Assembly (NCBI RefSeq): GCF_009707515.1 | Contig: NZ_WLYI01000024.1 | Coordinates: 40,656-104,655, forward strand | Origin: Pseudomonas karstica | Lineage (GTDB): Bacteria; Pseudomonadota; Gammaproteobacteria; Pseudomonadales; Pseudomonadaceae | Direction: 5' to 3' | Length of the DNA: 64,000 bases | Shown here: piece by piece, positions 48,812-58,418 of the stretch | How the letters are laid out: each line of letters opens with the position of its first letter | Position numbering within the stretch: position 1 is the stretch's first letter | Position numbers and translations under genes: made by a program | The notes under the pieces: model-generated | What the model saw: the letters and a program-made list of their open reading frames with translations, nothing else | Told to the model about the DNA's origin: nothing | Databases searched by the model: none

Positions 48812-50416
48812 TTATGGGTTGATACTGACACCCGAGAACACGTTGCGGCCGAAGGGGCTCACCTTGAAACCTTCGACTTTGGCGCTTAACGGCTGGTTGA
48901 CCGTCGAGTGGGCGACTGGCGTGATCGGCACCTGTGTTTTAAGCAGTTGCTGTGCCTGTTTGTATAGCACTGTCCTTTGTTCGCGGTCGGTCACGACCTT
49001 GGCTTGCTTGATCAGCTTGTCGTACGCCGGGTCACACCACATGGAGTAGTTGTTCCCGCCGATGGCGTCACAGCTGTAGAGCGTGCCCAGCCAGTTGTCC
49101 GGGTCACCGTTGTCGCCGGTCCAGCCGATCAGGCTGACGTCGTGCTCGCCATTCTTGGTGCGCTTGATGTATTCGCCCCATTCATAGCTGACGATCTTGA
49201 CCTTGAGACCGATCTTGGCCCAGTCGTTCTGCAGCATTTCGGCCATCAGCTTGGCGTTGGGGTTGTACGGACGTTGCACCGGCATCGCCCACAGGGTGAT
49301 CTCGGTGCCTTCCTTGACGCCGGCGGCCTTGAGCAGTTCCTTGGCTTTTTCCGGGTTGTAGGCGACGTCCTTGATGGTGTCGTCGTAGGACCATTGGGTG
49401 GGTGGCATGGCATTGACCGCCAGTTGCCCCGCGCCCTGGTAGACGGCGTTGAGAATGCTCTGCTTGTTCACCGCCATGTCCAGCGCCTGGCGCACTTCGA
49501 GCTGGTCGAAAGGTTTGTGCTGCACGTTGTAGGCGATGTAACCGAGGTTGAAGCCCGGTTTGGTCAGCAACTGCAACTTCGGATCGGCTTTGAGGGCATC
49601 GACGTCAGCCGGGCGAGGATGCAGGGTGATCTGGCATTCGTTGGCCTTGAGCTTCTGTACCCGCACCGAGGCGTCGGTGTTGATGGCGAAGATCAGGTTG
49701 TCCAGTTTGACCCGGCTTGGGTCCCAGTACTGCTTGTTGGCCGAATAGCGAATGTTGGAGTCTTTCTGATAACTCTTGAAGACGAACGGCCCGGTGCCGA
49801 TCGGCTTCTGGTTGATATCGCTGGGCTTGCCGTCCTTGAGCAGCTTGCCGGCGTACTCGGCTGACAGGATCGAGGCGAAACTCATGGCGATGTTCTGGAT
49901 AAACGCGGCGTCTACCGTGTTCAGGGTCATGACCACCGTCAGTGGGCCGGTTTTCTCGACCTTGGCGATATTCTTGTTCAGGCTCATTCCGTTGAAGTAC
50001 GGAAACTCGGTGGGGTAGGCCTTGCGGAACGGATGCTCAGGGTCAAGCATGCGATTGAAGGTGAACAACACATCGTCGGCGTCGAAGTTGCGGGTTGGTG
50101 TGAAGTATTTGGTCGTGTGGAATTTCACGCCTTCGCGCAGGTGGAAGGTGTAGGTCAGGCCGTCTTCGGAAATATCCCAGCTGGTTGCCAGGCCCGGCAC
50201 CACGTTGGTCGCGCCTTTTTCGAATTCGGCCAGGCGGTTATAAATAGGCTCGGCGGCGTCGTTGTCGGTGGCGGTCGTGTATTGCGCAGTGTCGAAGCCG
50301 GCCGGGCTGCCTTCGGAGCAAAACACCAGGCTTTTTTTGTCGGCTGCGTGACCCAGGGAAGCAACGGCCAGCAGGCTGGTGCCCAAAATCGCGGATAGAA
50401 CGATGGTATGGCGCAT
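48812..50416 (-). CDS. Dipeptide-binding periplasmic protein (DppA-like, copy 2)
   Basis: 534 residues from ATG 50416. Signal peptide ending ASLGHA. Mature chain begins DKKSLVFCSEGSPAGFDTAQ; the peptide-binding SBP_bac_5 domain spans the rest, with NIRYSANKQYWDP, QLLTKPGFNLGYIAYNVQH and SYEWGEYIKRTKNGEHD. It corresponds by position to dppA3 of P. aeruginosa, 170 bp upstream of opdP. It is closely similar to the copies at 50720 and 52603. An A-rich CA-type motif lies just before its start, suggesting Crc/Hfq control. Confidence 0.9.
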   Translation of the reverse strand: MRHTIVLSAILGTSLLAVASLGHAADKKSLVFCSEGSPAGFDTAQYTTATDNDAAEPIYNRLAEFEKGATNVVPGLATSWDISEDGLTYTFHLREGVKFHTTKYFTPTRNFDADDVLFTFNRMLDPEHPFRKAYPTEFPYFNGMSLNKNIAKVEKTGPLTVVMTLNTVDAAFIQNIAMSFASILSAEYAGKLLKDGKPSDINQKPIGTGPFVFKSYQKDSNIRYSANKQYWDPSRVKLDNLIFAINTDASVRVQKLKANECQITLHPRPADVDALKADPKLQLLTKPGFNLGYIAYNVQHKPFDQLEVRQALDMAVNKQSILNAVYQGAGQLAVNAMPPTQWSYDDTIKDVAYNPEKAKELLKAAGVKEGTEITLWAMPVQRPYNPNAKLMAEMLQNDWAKIGLKVKIVSYEWGEYIKRTKNGEHDVSLIGWTGDNGDPDNWLGTLYSCDAIGGNNYSMWCDPAYDKLIKQAKVVTDREQRTVLYKQAQQLLKTQVPITPVAHSTVNQPLSAKVEGFKVSPFGRNVFSGVSINP

Positions 50417-50685
50417 GACAGTTCCCAATCCTTGTTTATTGTTGTCAGTGAGTCGTCGCCATGCCGTTCAGGGCATGGGGACAACACTGACTTCTGGTTC
50501 AGCAGTTGCCCTACAGATACGATGCCTTTGCCTTACCACGACGTTATGGGTCGGGAGCCGGACAGTAAATGCGTCGAATCTGACAGACCTTGTAGGCATC
50601 GGACGGCCGAATCGCAGCTCGTTGCCGTAGGAGGGCAGCAAGCGCGGGAGTAGTCTGATTCCTATGGTCGTGGCGGATGCAATAA
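50417..50685. other. Leader and promoter region of the dppA-like gene at 48812
   Basis: No ORF is supported. Near the start, the minus strand reads GACAACAATAAACAAGG (50431-50447), which contains AACAATAA, a match to the AAYAAYAA catabolite-activity motif bound by Hfq/Crc. The rest has no clear promoter hexamers that I can defend. Confidence 0.5.
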
Positions 50686-50709
50686 CGGCGACGTCTTTCA
50701 ACGTCGCCG
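50686..50709 (-). terminator. Terminator-like hairpin after the dppA-like gene at 50720
   Basis: CGGCGACGT - CTTTCA - ACGTCGCCG, a 9-bp perfect stem starting 11 bp after the stop; the following T content is modest (GTTATTG). Confidence 0.65.
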
Positions 50710-50719
50710 CCAGGGATCC

Positions 50720-52345
50720 TTACTTGCTGACACTCACGCCGTAGAAGGAATTCAAGCCAAATGGGCTGATCTTGAAGTCCTGCACGTTGGCGCGCATGGG
50801 TTGATACACCGTCGAGTGCGCGATAGGTGTCATCGGGACTGCATCTTTGAGGATGTGTTGCGCCTGTTTGTACAGTTCGGTGCGCTTGGCGACATCCGAT
50901 GTGGCCTTGGCTTCTTTCACGATGCCGTCGAATTTTTTGTCACACCATTTGGAAAAGTTGTTGCCAGCCAGGGAGTCGCAGCCGAACAGCACGTTCAGCC
51001 AGTTATCCGGGTCACCATTGTCGCCGCTCCAGCCGATGATCATCGCCTGGTTCTCGCCGCCTTTGGAACGCTTGATGTACTCGCCCCACTCATAGCTGAC
51101 GATGTTGACCTTCAAGCCGATCTGCTTCCAGTCGTTTTGCAGCATCTCGGCCATCAGCTTGGCGTTGGGGTTGTACGGGCGTTGAACCGGCATGGCCCAC
51201 AAGGTGATCTCGGTGCCTTCCTTGACGCCGGCTTCCTTGAGCAGTTGTTTGGCTTTTGCCACGTCGTGCGGGGCATCCTTGATGGTTTCATCATAGGACC
51301 ACTGGGTTGGCGGCATGGCGTTGACTGCCAGTTGGCCTGCGCCCTGGTAGACGGAGTCGATGATCTGCTGCTTGTTCACCGAGATGTCCAGGGCTTCACG
51401 GACTCGCAGGTCGGACAGCGGGTTGGGCGCAGTCTGGCCCTTGAGTACAGGCATGACGTTGTAGGCGATATAACCCAGGTTGAAACCGGCCTGGTGTGGC
51501 AGTTTCAGTGCCTTGTCTTCGCCCAGGGCCTTGAGGTCGGCGGGACGAGGGAAGAGGGTGATCTGGCATTCGTTCTTCTTGAGCTTCTGGATACGCACCG
51601 ATGGGTCGGTGGTGATGGCGAAGATCAGGTTGTCGATCTTGACGTCTTCAGGCTTCCAGTAATCCTTGTTGCCGGTGTAGCGAATGTTGGAGTCTTTCTG
51701 GTAGCTCTTGAACACGAACGGGCCAGTGCCAATGGGCTTCTGGTTGATGTCCTGGGGCTTGCCTTCCTTCAACAGTTGGGCGGCGTACTCGGCTGACTGT
51801 ACAGAGGCGAAGCTCATGGCCAGGTTCTGGATGAAAGCAGCGTCCACGGTGCCAAGGGTGAACTTGACGGTGTGTTCGTCTATCTTCTCGATGTTCTTGA
51901 TGTTGGTGTCCATCCCCATGTCCGTGAAATACGGGAACTCGGTGGGGTAGGCCTTACGGAACGGATCGTCTTTGTTGATCATCCGGTTGAAGGTAAACAG
52001 CACGTCGTCCGCGTTGAATTCACGAGTCGGCTTGAAGTACGGCGTGGTGTGGAACTTGACCCCTTCACGAAGGTGGAAGGTGTAGGTCAGGCCATCTTCG
52101 GAAACATCCCACTTGGTAGCCAGGCCAGGAACAACGGCGGTGCCGCCGCGCTCGAACTGGCTCAGGCGGTTGAACATAGTTTCGGCCGAGGCATCGAAGT
52201 CTGTTCCGGTGGTGTACTGGCCTGGATCAAAACCGGCCGGGCTCCCTTCGGAGCAGAACACCAGGTTAGTCGCCGCTTGGGCGAAAGGTGCAGCGGCCAT
52301 AAGGCCAGCGCTGACTAATAACGGAAGGACTGCGTGTTTAAGCAT
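50720..52345 (-). CDS. Dipeptide-binding periplasmic protein (DppA-like, copy 3)
   Basis: 541 residues from ATG 52345. Signal peptide MLKHAVLPLLVSAGLMAAAP with AQA cleavage. Mature start ATNLVFCSEGSPAGFDPGQY; body colinear with copies 2 and 4. It differs from copy 2 by an insertion of about seven residues (VLKGQTAPNPL) before the LRVREALDISVNKQ segment. It is flanked by its own hairpin and a 257-bp upstream gap, so it is probably a separate transcript. Ligands are likely di- or tripeptides. Confidence 0.9.
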   Translation of the reverse strand: MLKHAVLPLLVSAGLMAAAPFAQAATNLVFCSEGSPAGFDPGQYTTGTDFDASAETMFNRLSQFERGGTAVVPGLATKWDVSEDGLTYTFHLREGVKFHTTPYFKPTREFNADDVLFTFNRMINKDDPFRKAYPTEFPYFTDMGMDTNIKNIEKIDEHTVKFTLGTVDAAFIQNLAMSFASVQSAEYAAQLLKEGKPQDINQKPIGTGPFVFKSYQKDSNIRYTGNKDYWKPEDVKIDNLIFAITTDPSVRIQKLKKNECQITLFPRPADLKALGEDKALKLPHQAGFNLGYIAYNVMPVLKGQTAPNPLSDLRVREALDISVNKQQIIDSVYQGAGQLAVNAMPPTQWSYDETIKDAPHDVAKAKQLLKEAGVKEGTEITLWAMPVQRPYNPNAKLMAEMLQNDWKQIGLKVNIVSYEWGEYIKRSKGGENQAMIIGWSGDNGDPDNWLNVLFGCDSLAGNNFSKWCDKKFDGIVKEAKATSDVAKRTELYKQAQHILKDAVPMTPIAHSTVYQPMRANVQDFKISPFGLNSFYGVSVSK

Positions 52346-52562
52346 GTTGGCCTCATGATTTGTTGTCATTTTTTGTAGTGAGGGCGACCTCGTGAGTCGA
52401 CCTGCGGATACTTATGCAGGCGCCATACCCATTGCAAGATGTTGAACTGTTGCAAGGCGGAAACAGTGGTACGAACGTACAGGAATGTCGCAATTATGAA
52501 AGTTTCGACATATTTGCGCGGCTTGGAGGGTTTTTTCGGTGCAGGCGCCGCACCAGAAAGGA

Positions 52563-52592
52563 CCAACCGAGGCGTCTAGCGCACTCGGTTGG
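52563..52592 (-). terminator. Terminator-like hairpin after the dppA-like gene at 52603
   Basis: CCAACCGAG / CTCGGTTGG, a 9-bp perfect stem with a 12-nt loop, 10 bp after the stop. On the minus strand it is followed by TCCTTTCT. Confidence 0.55.
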
Positions 52593-52602
52593 GGCACCGC
52601 TG

Positions 52603-54204
52603 TTACTTATCTAGACTCACGCCGTAGAACGGCGTCAGCCCGAAGGGGCTGATCTTGAAGTCATGGACTTCTTTGCGCAGGGGCTGGAAAACCGTCGAGT
52701 TCGCAATAGGCGTTATAGGTACTTGTTCCTTAAGTATTTTTTGTGCCTGTTGATACCACTTGATGCGTTGCTCGCGGTCGCTGCTGAGCTTGGCCTGTTG
52801 CACCAGCTTATCGTACGCAGGGTTACACCATTTGGCGTAGTTGCTGCCCTTGACCGCGGCACAACTGTAGAGCACGCCGAGCCAGTTATCCGGGTCGCCG
52901 TTGTCGCCCGTCCAACCATAAATCATCGCGTCGTGCTCGCCATTTTTGGCGCGCTTGATGTATTCGCCCCACTCATAGCTGACGATATTGGCCTTGATGC
53001 CGATCTTTTCCCAATCCTGCTGGATCATTTGTGCCGACATGCGCGCGTTCGGGTTGGAGGCACGTTGTACGGTCATCGCCCACAGGTTGATGGTGGTACC
53101 TGGTGCAACCCCTGCTTCTTTTAGTAGCGCCCGGGCCTTGGTCGGATCGTAGGGGGCGTCCTTGATGGTCGGGTCATAAGACCACTGCGCCGGAGGAAGG
53201 GCATTCTGCGCCAATTGCCCGGCGCTTTGGTACACCGCCTTGATGATCGCCGGCTTGTCGATGGCCATGTCCAGGGCCTGGCGCACCTTGAGCTGGTCCA
53301 GTGGCGGATGGGTCACGTTGTAGGCCAGAAAGCCCAGGTTGAAACCGGCTTGCTGCAGCACGCGCAGGTTGGGGTCTTTCTTCATCACTTCAATATCGGC
53401 TGGGCGCGGGTAACCGCTGACCTGGCATTCGCCGGCCTTGAGTTTTTGCAGGCGCGACGCGGCGTCCGGGGTGATGGCAAATACCAGGTTGTCGAGTTTC
53501 ACATCTTCGGGCTTCCAATACTCTTGATTGGCGACGTAGCGAATCTGCGAGTCCTTCTGATAGCGCTTGAACACAAATGGCCCGGTGCCTACCGGCTTTT
53601 GGTTGATGTTCTCGGCCTTGCCCTCGTCCAGCAACTGGGCGGCGTATTCGGCGGACTGTACCGAGGCGAAACTCATGGCCAGGTTTTGCACGAATGAGGC
53701 ATCGACGTTGTTCAGGCTGAAACGCACGGTGTGCGTGTCGAGTTTGTCGACGCTCTTGATTGTGGTGTTCAAGCCCATGTCAGTGAAATAGGGCGACTCG
53801 GACGGATAGGCCTTGCGAAACGGACTCTCGGCATCCAGCAGGCGGTTGAAAGTAAACAACACATCATCGGCATTGAAGTCGCGGGTAGGCGTGAAGAAAC
53901 CAGTGGTGTGAAACTTGACGCCATCGCGCAGGTGGAAGGTATACGTCAGTCCGTCTTTGGATATATCCCAGCTTGTCGCCAAGCCTGGCTCGACTTCGGT
54001 GCCGCCGCGCTTGAACTGGGTCAGGCGGTTGAACACGGTTTCGGCCGAAGCATCAAAATCGGTACCGCTGGTGTACTGGCTGGGGTCGAAACCGGCGGGG
54101 CTGGCTTCGGAGCAGTAGACCAGGGTGCTGGCCGCCTGGGCCATCGGCATAAACGCCAGCAGGCCTGCGGCGAGGAGGAGCGGTTTTAAGGCGATTCTTT
54201 CCAT
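52603..54204 (-). CDS. Dipeptide-binding periplasmic protein (DppA-like, copy 4)
   Basis: 533 residues. Signal peptide MERIALKPLLLAAGLLAFMP with AQA cleavage. Mature start ASTLVYCSEASPAGFDPSQY; SBP_bac_5 domain colinear with copies 2 and 3 (NIVSYEWGEYIKRAKNGEHD near residue 410). First of four DppA-like genes in the direction of transcription. It is preceded by the terminator of the large toxin-like gene, so it has its own promoter. The four copies together with one DppBCDF suggest interchangeable binding proteins for different peptides. Confidence 0.9.
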   Translation of the reverse strand: MERIALKPLLLAAGLLAFMPMAQAASTLVYCSEASPAGFDPSQYTSGTDFDASAETVFNRLTQFKRGGTEVEPGLATSWDISKDGLTYTFHLRDGVKFHTTGFFTPTRDFNADDVLFTFNRLLDAESPFRKAYPSESPYFTDMGLNTTIKSVDKLDTHTVRFSLNNVDASFVQNLAMSFASVQSAEYAAQLLDEGKAENINQKPVGTGPFVFKRYQKDSQIRYVANQEYWKPEDVKLDNLVFAITPDAASRLQKLKAGECQVSGYPRPADIEVMKKDPNLRVLQQAGFNLGFLAYNVTHPPLDQLKVRQALDMAIDKPAIIKAVYQSAGQLAQNALPPAQWSYDPTIKDAPYDPTKARALLKEAGVAPGTTINLWAMTVQRASNPNARMSAQMIQQDWEKIGIKANIVSYEWGEYIKRAKNGEHDAMIYGWTGDNGDPDNWLGVLYSCAAVKGSNYAKWCNPAYDKLVQQAKLSSDREQRIKWYQQAQKILKEQVPITPIANSTVFQPLRKEVHDFKISPFGLTPFYGVSLDK

Positions 54205-54242
54205 GGAGACCCCTGAAATGGCAGGTATTTAGAGCTGCCCAA

Positions 54243-54274
54243 ACGAAAACGGCGGTAACCGAGGTTACCGCCGT
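54243..54274 (-). terminator. Terminator of the toxin-like gene
   Basis: AACGGCGGTAACC - GAG - GTTACCGCCGTT; read on the minus strand it is followed by TTTCGTTT. It lies about 60 bp after the stop of the 54337 gene. Confidence 0.75.
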
Positions 54275-54336
54275 TCTTGTTACTCAGGTAGGGGGTAGAG
54301 CGTTCCCCTGAACTAGAGGTACTTTTCAGGCGTTTC

Positions 54337-57300
54337 TCAGCTCGAACTTAGTGGGGTGATTACTGACACTTCCACTCGACTAGGCGCCTCTTTGCCGATG
54401 GCGAATCTGTTATCTATTTCGTTTGATTCAGTAATGGTAAATGTTCGGGTAATACTGACTTCGACATTGGGAACATGAGTGAGGTCCTGGTCCGCATTGC
54501 TGAGGTGACCTTTGGACACGACCCTGACAGTGGTCTTGTCGCTGCCTGGCGCATAGTCGATGTAGTAATGCGTGTCATCGGCCTTGAAGGTATAGCCGTC
54601 GGTCAATTCAGACTCGCCGGGCAGGTTTAACGTTATGGTGGCGGGCGCCACAGAGCCTTGATGGGCTACTTCGGAAATCTTGGCGCGTAGGTCTGCATCG
54701 GGAATCGCTGCTTCGAACTGATTCACCCTAGCGGCTTTGATGCCCTCTGCCGAGGCACCTGTCCCATCTAAATTAACGGTGCTGGTACCTTCCGGATTTT
54801 TTGTGATGATGGTGTAAGGATTACGGTTGATATCCTGAATGAAAATGGAAGAGTAGTTGCTCGTGCCGTAGCTCGACGACGTCGCCCGTTCCGTCGGGTC
54901 AACAGAAAAATTGTCTTCCTTAATCGTCCAGGAGACACCAAACCTTGTTTTGAGAACTGAGTCTATTTCTTCATTTCTGACGGAGAACTCATAGTGTGTT
55001 TCTTCCTTGAACTTCAAGTATTTATCGAGTTCTTGTGCTTCCGGTATCTTATTACCCTCTATGTTTAAAAAGTTATCCGATATTTTATCCGGGATCTTCA
55101 CTTCGCTTGCTGGTGGTGAAGCAGGGCGCCCCCATTTCCAAAACTTGGGCATTCCTCCATCTCCTGGGGCACGCATCCATTCTCCATTACGGGCAGCGTT
55201 TATTCGCATCACCGCCCGCCCGGTGCGAGGACTAATTATCGACGTAATGCTATCACCCGTCTTATAACGACTTTCGATCTCGAAAACTTTGCTGTTGCCC
55301 GTTTCATCGGTGTAACGCACGAAGTGTTTGTAAGTACCAAATTTGTTCTGAATCCTATAAACACCCAGTGCGTCCGGGGAGGCACCTTCAATCAAGCGTT
55401 CTCCATTGGCCACGGCATGCTCGCTCATTTTAATCAGGCTCGTGGAGGGCGTCTGCGGCTGAACGATGCCAGGTGTGGTACTCGGTCGTCGGGCTGTGGA
55501 TGAAGTACCGGCTACGGGTTCTTCTGTTGGGATGCCCCCTTGAACATCTGGCGCCTGCTCAGAAAGCGACGGTAGTTCGTCCTCAGGCAGCGCGAACGGA
55601 TCTTTGCCTGCCCCGCCGCGAGCGTTGGCCGAGAACAAGGTGTTAAGGGCGCCATCAAAGGTTTTCCAGGCACCGTCTTTGCGTTCCGCCTGGGTGTCGC
55701 CCGAAGCGGTTTTTTCCGCCCCCAGTGAGATTTCGACGATGCCGGCGAGCCCGGCCGCAGCGGCAACCGGAGCTGCCAGAAGAGCCAGTTTGCCAAGGAG
55801 GCTCGCGGCTACCGCAGTAGTCTTCAGCGCGGTATCCCGGCTGACTTCACTGTCGGATTTGATCGTGGAGTCGGCATCGCTCGTCATGCGCGCCTTCGCT
55901 TGTTCCTTGAGGTAACTGAAGATGTCGCCCTCAATTTTGACGTCGCTACGGTCAATGGTTATCCCTTCCGAGTTTCTCCAATCACCGTTGGCAAGATGGG
56001 CGAGTGAAGAGTCAACCCCGGACTTACCCAGAAAAGTGACGCCGTCCTGACGGTTTTTGAGTGAGAAGTGTGAGGTCAAGGCTTCGCGTTTTTTTGGGTC
56101 CTTGGCTTGCTCGACCACCCAATCGTCCATCTTATTGAGCGAGTCGAACCGCAAAAACGCGGGGTTGGCGCCAGGGATATAGAGAACCTGCTTGCCGTCT
56201 CGGCGATTGTTCTGATAATTGCCCTGACCGTCATCGAACTCGGCAAAGCGAATTATGTCGCTTGAGCCCCAACCGTTGATATCGAAGGCATGCGCCCGAA
56301 GCTTGCCCTTTGCCGGCGCCTCTGCTTGCAACTGTTCAAGGGTTACCGGGGTGTTTTCATCCACAGGCACATTGTTGATGGCCTTCATCACCAATCGATA
56401 GTCATCCCGCGTGAATTTATGCTCGTCGGGTTGCAGTGTCTTCTGCTCGGGTGTTTTCGCCTCAAAGGCTTTTAACTGCTGGCGCGCCTCATAGACGAAA
56501 TTCCCCTTTGCAACCGTACGGTAGCTATCCCCTTGGGTATCCCAGAACTCGTCGATTTTTTTGCTCATCAGGCTCTGAAAGTCTGCGTCCCACACACCCT
56601 TCATAAACACTGACGGGGTGAGCGGAAATTCGTTATGCGCCCCGTACCCGTTTTTTTTACCCTGTCCAGGACCGTCCTTGAAGATGCCTCCTCCACTGTC
56701 GTAATTGCCGGGCGCCCACTCAGCGTCCGAGAAATTGCGTATGACAGCATCAGTGAGCGTTTCTGCCCGGGTCGGCTCGCCAGAAAAAAACCAACCAGAA
56801 CGACTCGCATCAGGATGAGAACTTTCTGCTGTACCGCCCTGTATCAGCCAGAGTTTGTCGGCATCCACATTTTGTTGGTCAGGCAACGCTTTTTTGATGA
56901 TGTCCTCTGCCACGCCTTTAGCCAGGCTTCTTATGTCTGGAATCGCCCGCGCCATATCGGATGCAAGTTTAGTAAAGGCAAGCTTTTGAGGGGCCTCGGT
57001 ATAAAATTTTTCGGCACGACTTCGCTGTACTTCAAGGGCTTGAGGCGATTGCTTGTCGTTTTCAGGGGCGTTGAAGGTTTTTTCACGATTCAACTGGCTG
57101 ATGCGCTGGCGGCTTGTGTCCGCGTCGGGAGGTGTTGGCTCAGCATAAAACTTGGCGATCACCTTCATTGAAGTTGCCGTCTCCCCATTGGCAAACGACA
57201 CGAACAGGGACTGTCCAGGCTCAGGCGCGATGACTTTTCCGGCATCCAGCAAAGGGCCTGAGACTTGTCTCCAGCCTGAATTGTCGGTCAGTGAGAAGGT

Positions 57301-58227
57301 TTTGGTTTCGCCATTGACAGTGGCTGTCATCGTGCCGGTGGCCGGGACGACTCGCATGCTGGCCAAGTCGATTCCCTGCTCGTTCAGCCAGTGCTGGAAC
57401 ACGGGCTGTTCCAGGTGCTTTTGATAGAGCCCCAGCCACTGGCCCAGGATTGTCTCCGGCGGGACAGAGACTAGCTCCTGTTTGCCCCCACTCACTTTCT
57501 TTTGCCATTGGGTGGTGAACCCTTCAACCAGTCTTGCGTCGCCTGGGGGTACCGGATGGGTACTGCGCTCGTGGCGTGCGTAGATGTTTGCCACGGCGCG
57601 TTGTTGCACTACCAGCGCCTGTTCGTCGCGCGCGGCGGGTGAGTTGTAGGCTCCCGTTTGTGTGTTCGATGGAAAAGCCCCGGTACGTTTGAGTTCGTCA
57701 ACCTCGGCCTTTGTCATGTCTGGTAGGCCGTAAAACAGCGCTACTTTCCCCAGGTCGGTGGTATCACTGAAGGCATCGTCGTAGTGAACGGTATCTGTGC
57801 CGCCGCTGGTGATCACTTTACTGGCAGCCAGGATTGGCCCAGCCACGGTGGACCATCCAGAGTTATCGTTCAGGTTGAACGTTACACGCTGATGATTGAT
57901 GGAGGCCGAAATGGCGTTGGTGTCGGGAAAGATGACAATGCTTGCAGGCGCGATGCCTTTTTCCTTTATCCAGTTTTGAAAGTCCGGGTTTTTAAGTGCG
58001 ATCGCTAATTGAGTCCGCCACTGTCCCAATATGGAGTTCGCCGGGATTTGAACGGGGGCGTTATACGTCGTGTTTTTGGCTTGGAGGACGGGCAGGAAGT
58101 TCTGCACCAATTGGCTATCGCCCTGGGCATAGCGGTTGGTTGAAGTGGCGGGATTTGAAGGCCTGCTGGAGGCTTGCTCAGGCGCGCGCTCGACGGTTGG
58201 AGTCGATTGTTGAGGGGAAAGTCTCAT
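54337..58227 (-). CDS. Very large toxin-like protein (dermonecrotic-toxin/DUF6543 type)
   Basis: 1296 residues, no Sec signal. In order: a Pro/Ser-rich start; two copies of a repeat of about 105 residues (38-140 and 230-334) sharing ILGQW, DNSGW and a GP-L-A-KVI ending; a central region of about 440-790 with VLYIPGANPAFLRFDSLNKM and HFSLKNRQDG, which I associate with DUF6543/dermonecrotic-toxin proteins of pseudomonads; a hydrophobic hairpin at about 809-835 (LLGKLALLAAPVAAAAGLAG); a Pro/Thr linker; a module at about 932-1030 shared with the gene at 61236; and a tail of about 260 residues with no recognised motif. Probably an exported toxin with a variable C-terminal domain; route and target are unknown. 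No immunity gene is obvious. Confidence 0.7.
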   Translation of the reverse strand: MRLSPQQSTPTVERAPEQASSRPSNPATSTNRYAQGDSQLVQNFLPVLQAKNTTYNAPVQIPANSILGQWRTQLAIALKNPDFQNWIKEKGIAPASIVIFPDTNAISASINHQRVTFNLNDNSGWSTVAGPILAASKVITSGGTDTVHYDDAFSDTTDLGKVALFYGLPDMTKAEVDELKRTGAFPSNTQTGAYNSPAARDEQALVVQQRAVANIYARHERSTHPVPPGDARLVEGFTTQWQKKVSGGKQELVSVPPETILGQWLGLYQKHLEQPVFQHWLNEQGIDLASMRVVPATGTMTATVNGETKTFSLTDNSGWRQVSGPLLDAGKVIAPEPGQSLFVSFANGETATSMKVIAKFYAEPTPPDADTSRQRISQLNREKTFNAPENDKQSPQALEVQRSRAEKFYTEAPQKLAFTKLASDMARAIPDIRSLAKGVAEDIIKKALPDQQNVDADKLWLIQGGTAESSHPDASRSGWFFSGEPTRAETLTDAVIRNFSDAEWAPGNYDSGGGIFKDGPGQGKKNGYGAHNEFPLTPSVFMKGVWDADFQSLMSKKIDEFWDTQGDSYRTVAKGNFVYEARQQLKAFEAKTPEQKTLQPDEHKFTRDDYRLVMKAINNVPVDENTPVTLEQLQAEAPAKGKLRAHAFDINGWGSSDIIRFAEFDDGQGNYQNNRRDGKQVLYIPGANPAFLRFDSLNKMDDWVVEQAKDPKKREALTSHFSLKNRQDGVTFLGKSGVDSSLAHLANGDWRNSEGITIDRSDVKIEGDIFSYLKEQAKARMTSDADSTIKSDSEVSRDTALKTTAVAASLLGKLALLAAPVAAAAGLAGIVEISLGAEKTASGDTQAERKDGAWKTFDGALNTLFSANARGGAGKDPFALPEDELPSLSEQAPDVQGGIPTEEPVAGTSSTARRPSTTPGIVQPQTPSTSLIKMSEHAVANGERLIEGASPDALGVYRIQNKFGTYKHFVRYTDETGNSKVFEIESRYKTGDSITSIISPRTGRAVMRINAARNGEWMRAPGDGGMPKFWKWGRPASPPASEVKIPDKISDNFLNIEGNKIPEAQELDKYLKFKEETHYEFSVRNEEIDSVLKTRFGVSWTIKEDNFSVDPTERATSSSYGTSNYSSIFIQDINRNPYTIITKNPEGTSTVNLDGTGASAEGIKAARVNQFEAAIPDADLRAKISEVAHQGSVAPATITLNLPGESELTDGYTFKADDTHYYIDYAPGSDKTTVRVVSKGHLSNADQDLTHVPNVEVSITRTFTITESNEIDNRFAIGKEAPSRVEVSVITPLSSS

Positions 58228-58370
58228 CGTTGGAATGCTCGCTAGTGATTTGAATACACATCCGCAGGGCCCTCCTTGTCAGACTGTGGATATTGATGTG
58301 TGTCGAGAATCGCGCAAATGATTCCATGATGACTGTCTCGATGGATTGCAACTTATTGCGACTTATAAAA

Positions 58371-58400
58371 AAACGGCGCGTGCCTGAGGCCGCGCCGTTT
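58371..58400. terminator. Bidirectional terminator after the SIMPL gene
   Basis: AAACGGCGCG - TGCCTGAGGC - CGCGCCGTTT, flanked by A-rich sequence on the left (58367-58373) and T on the right, so it works for the minus-strand SIMPL gene. Confidence 0.85.
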
Positions 58401-58418
58401 TTGTGTTGGCTGGCGTTT

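Noticed and set aside
54337..58227. Large antisense ORFs opposite the toxin-like and binding-protein genes
   Set aside because: They mirror the codon structure of the coding strand in a GC-rich genome and have no family features.
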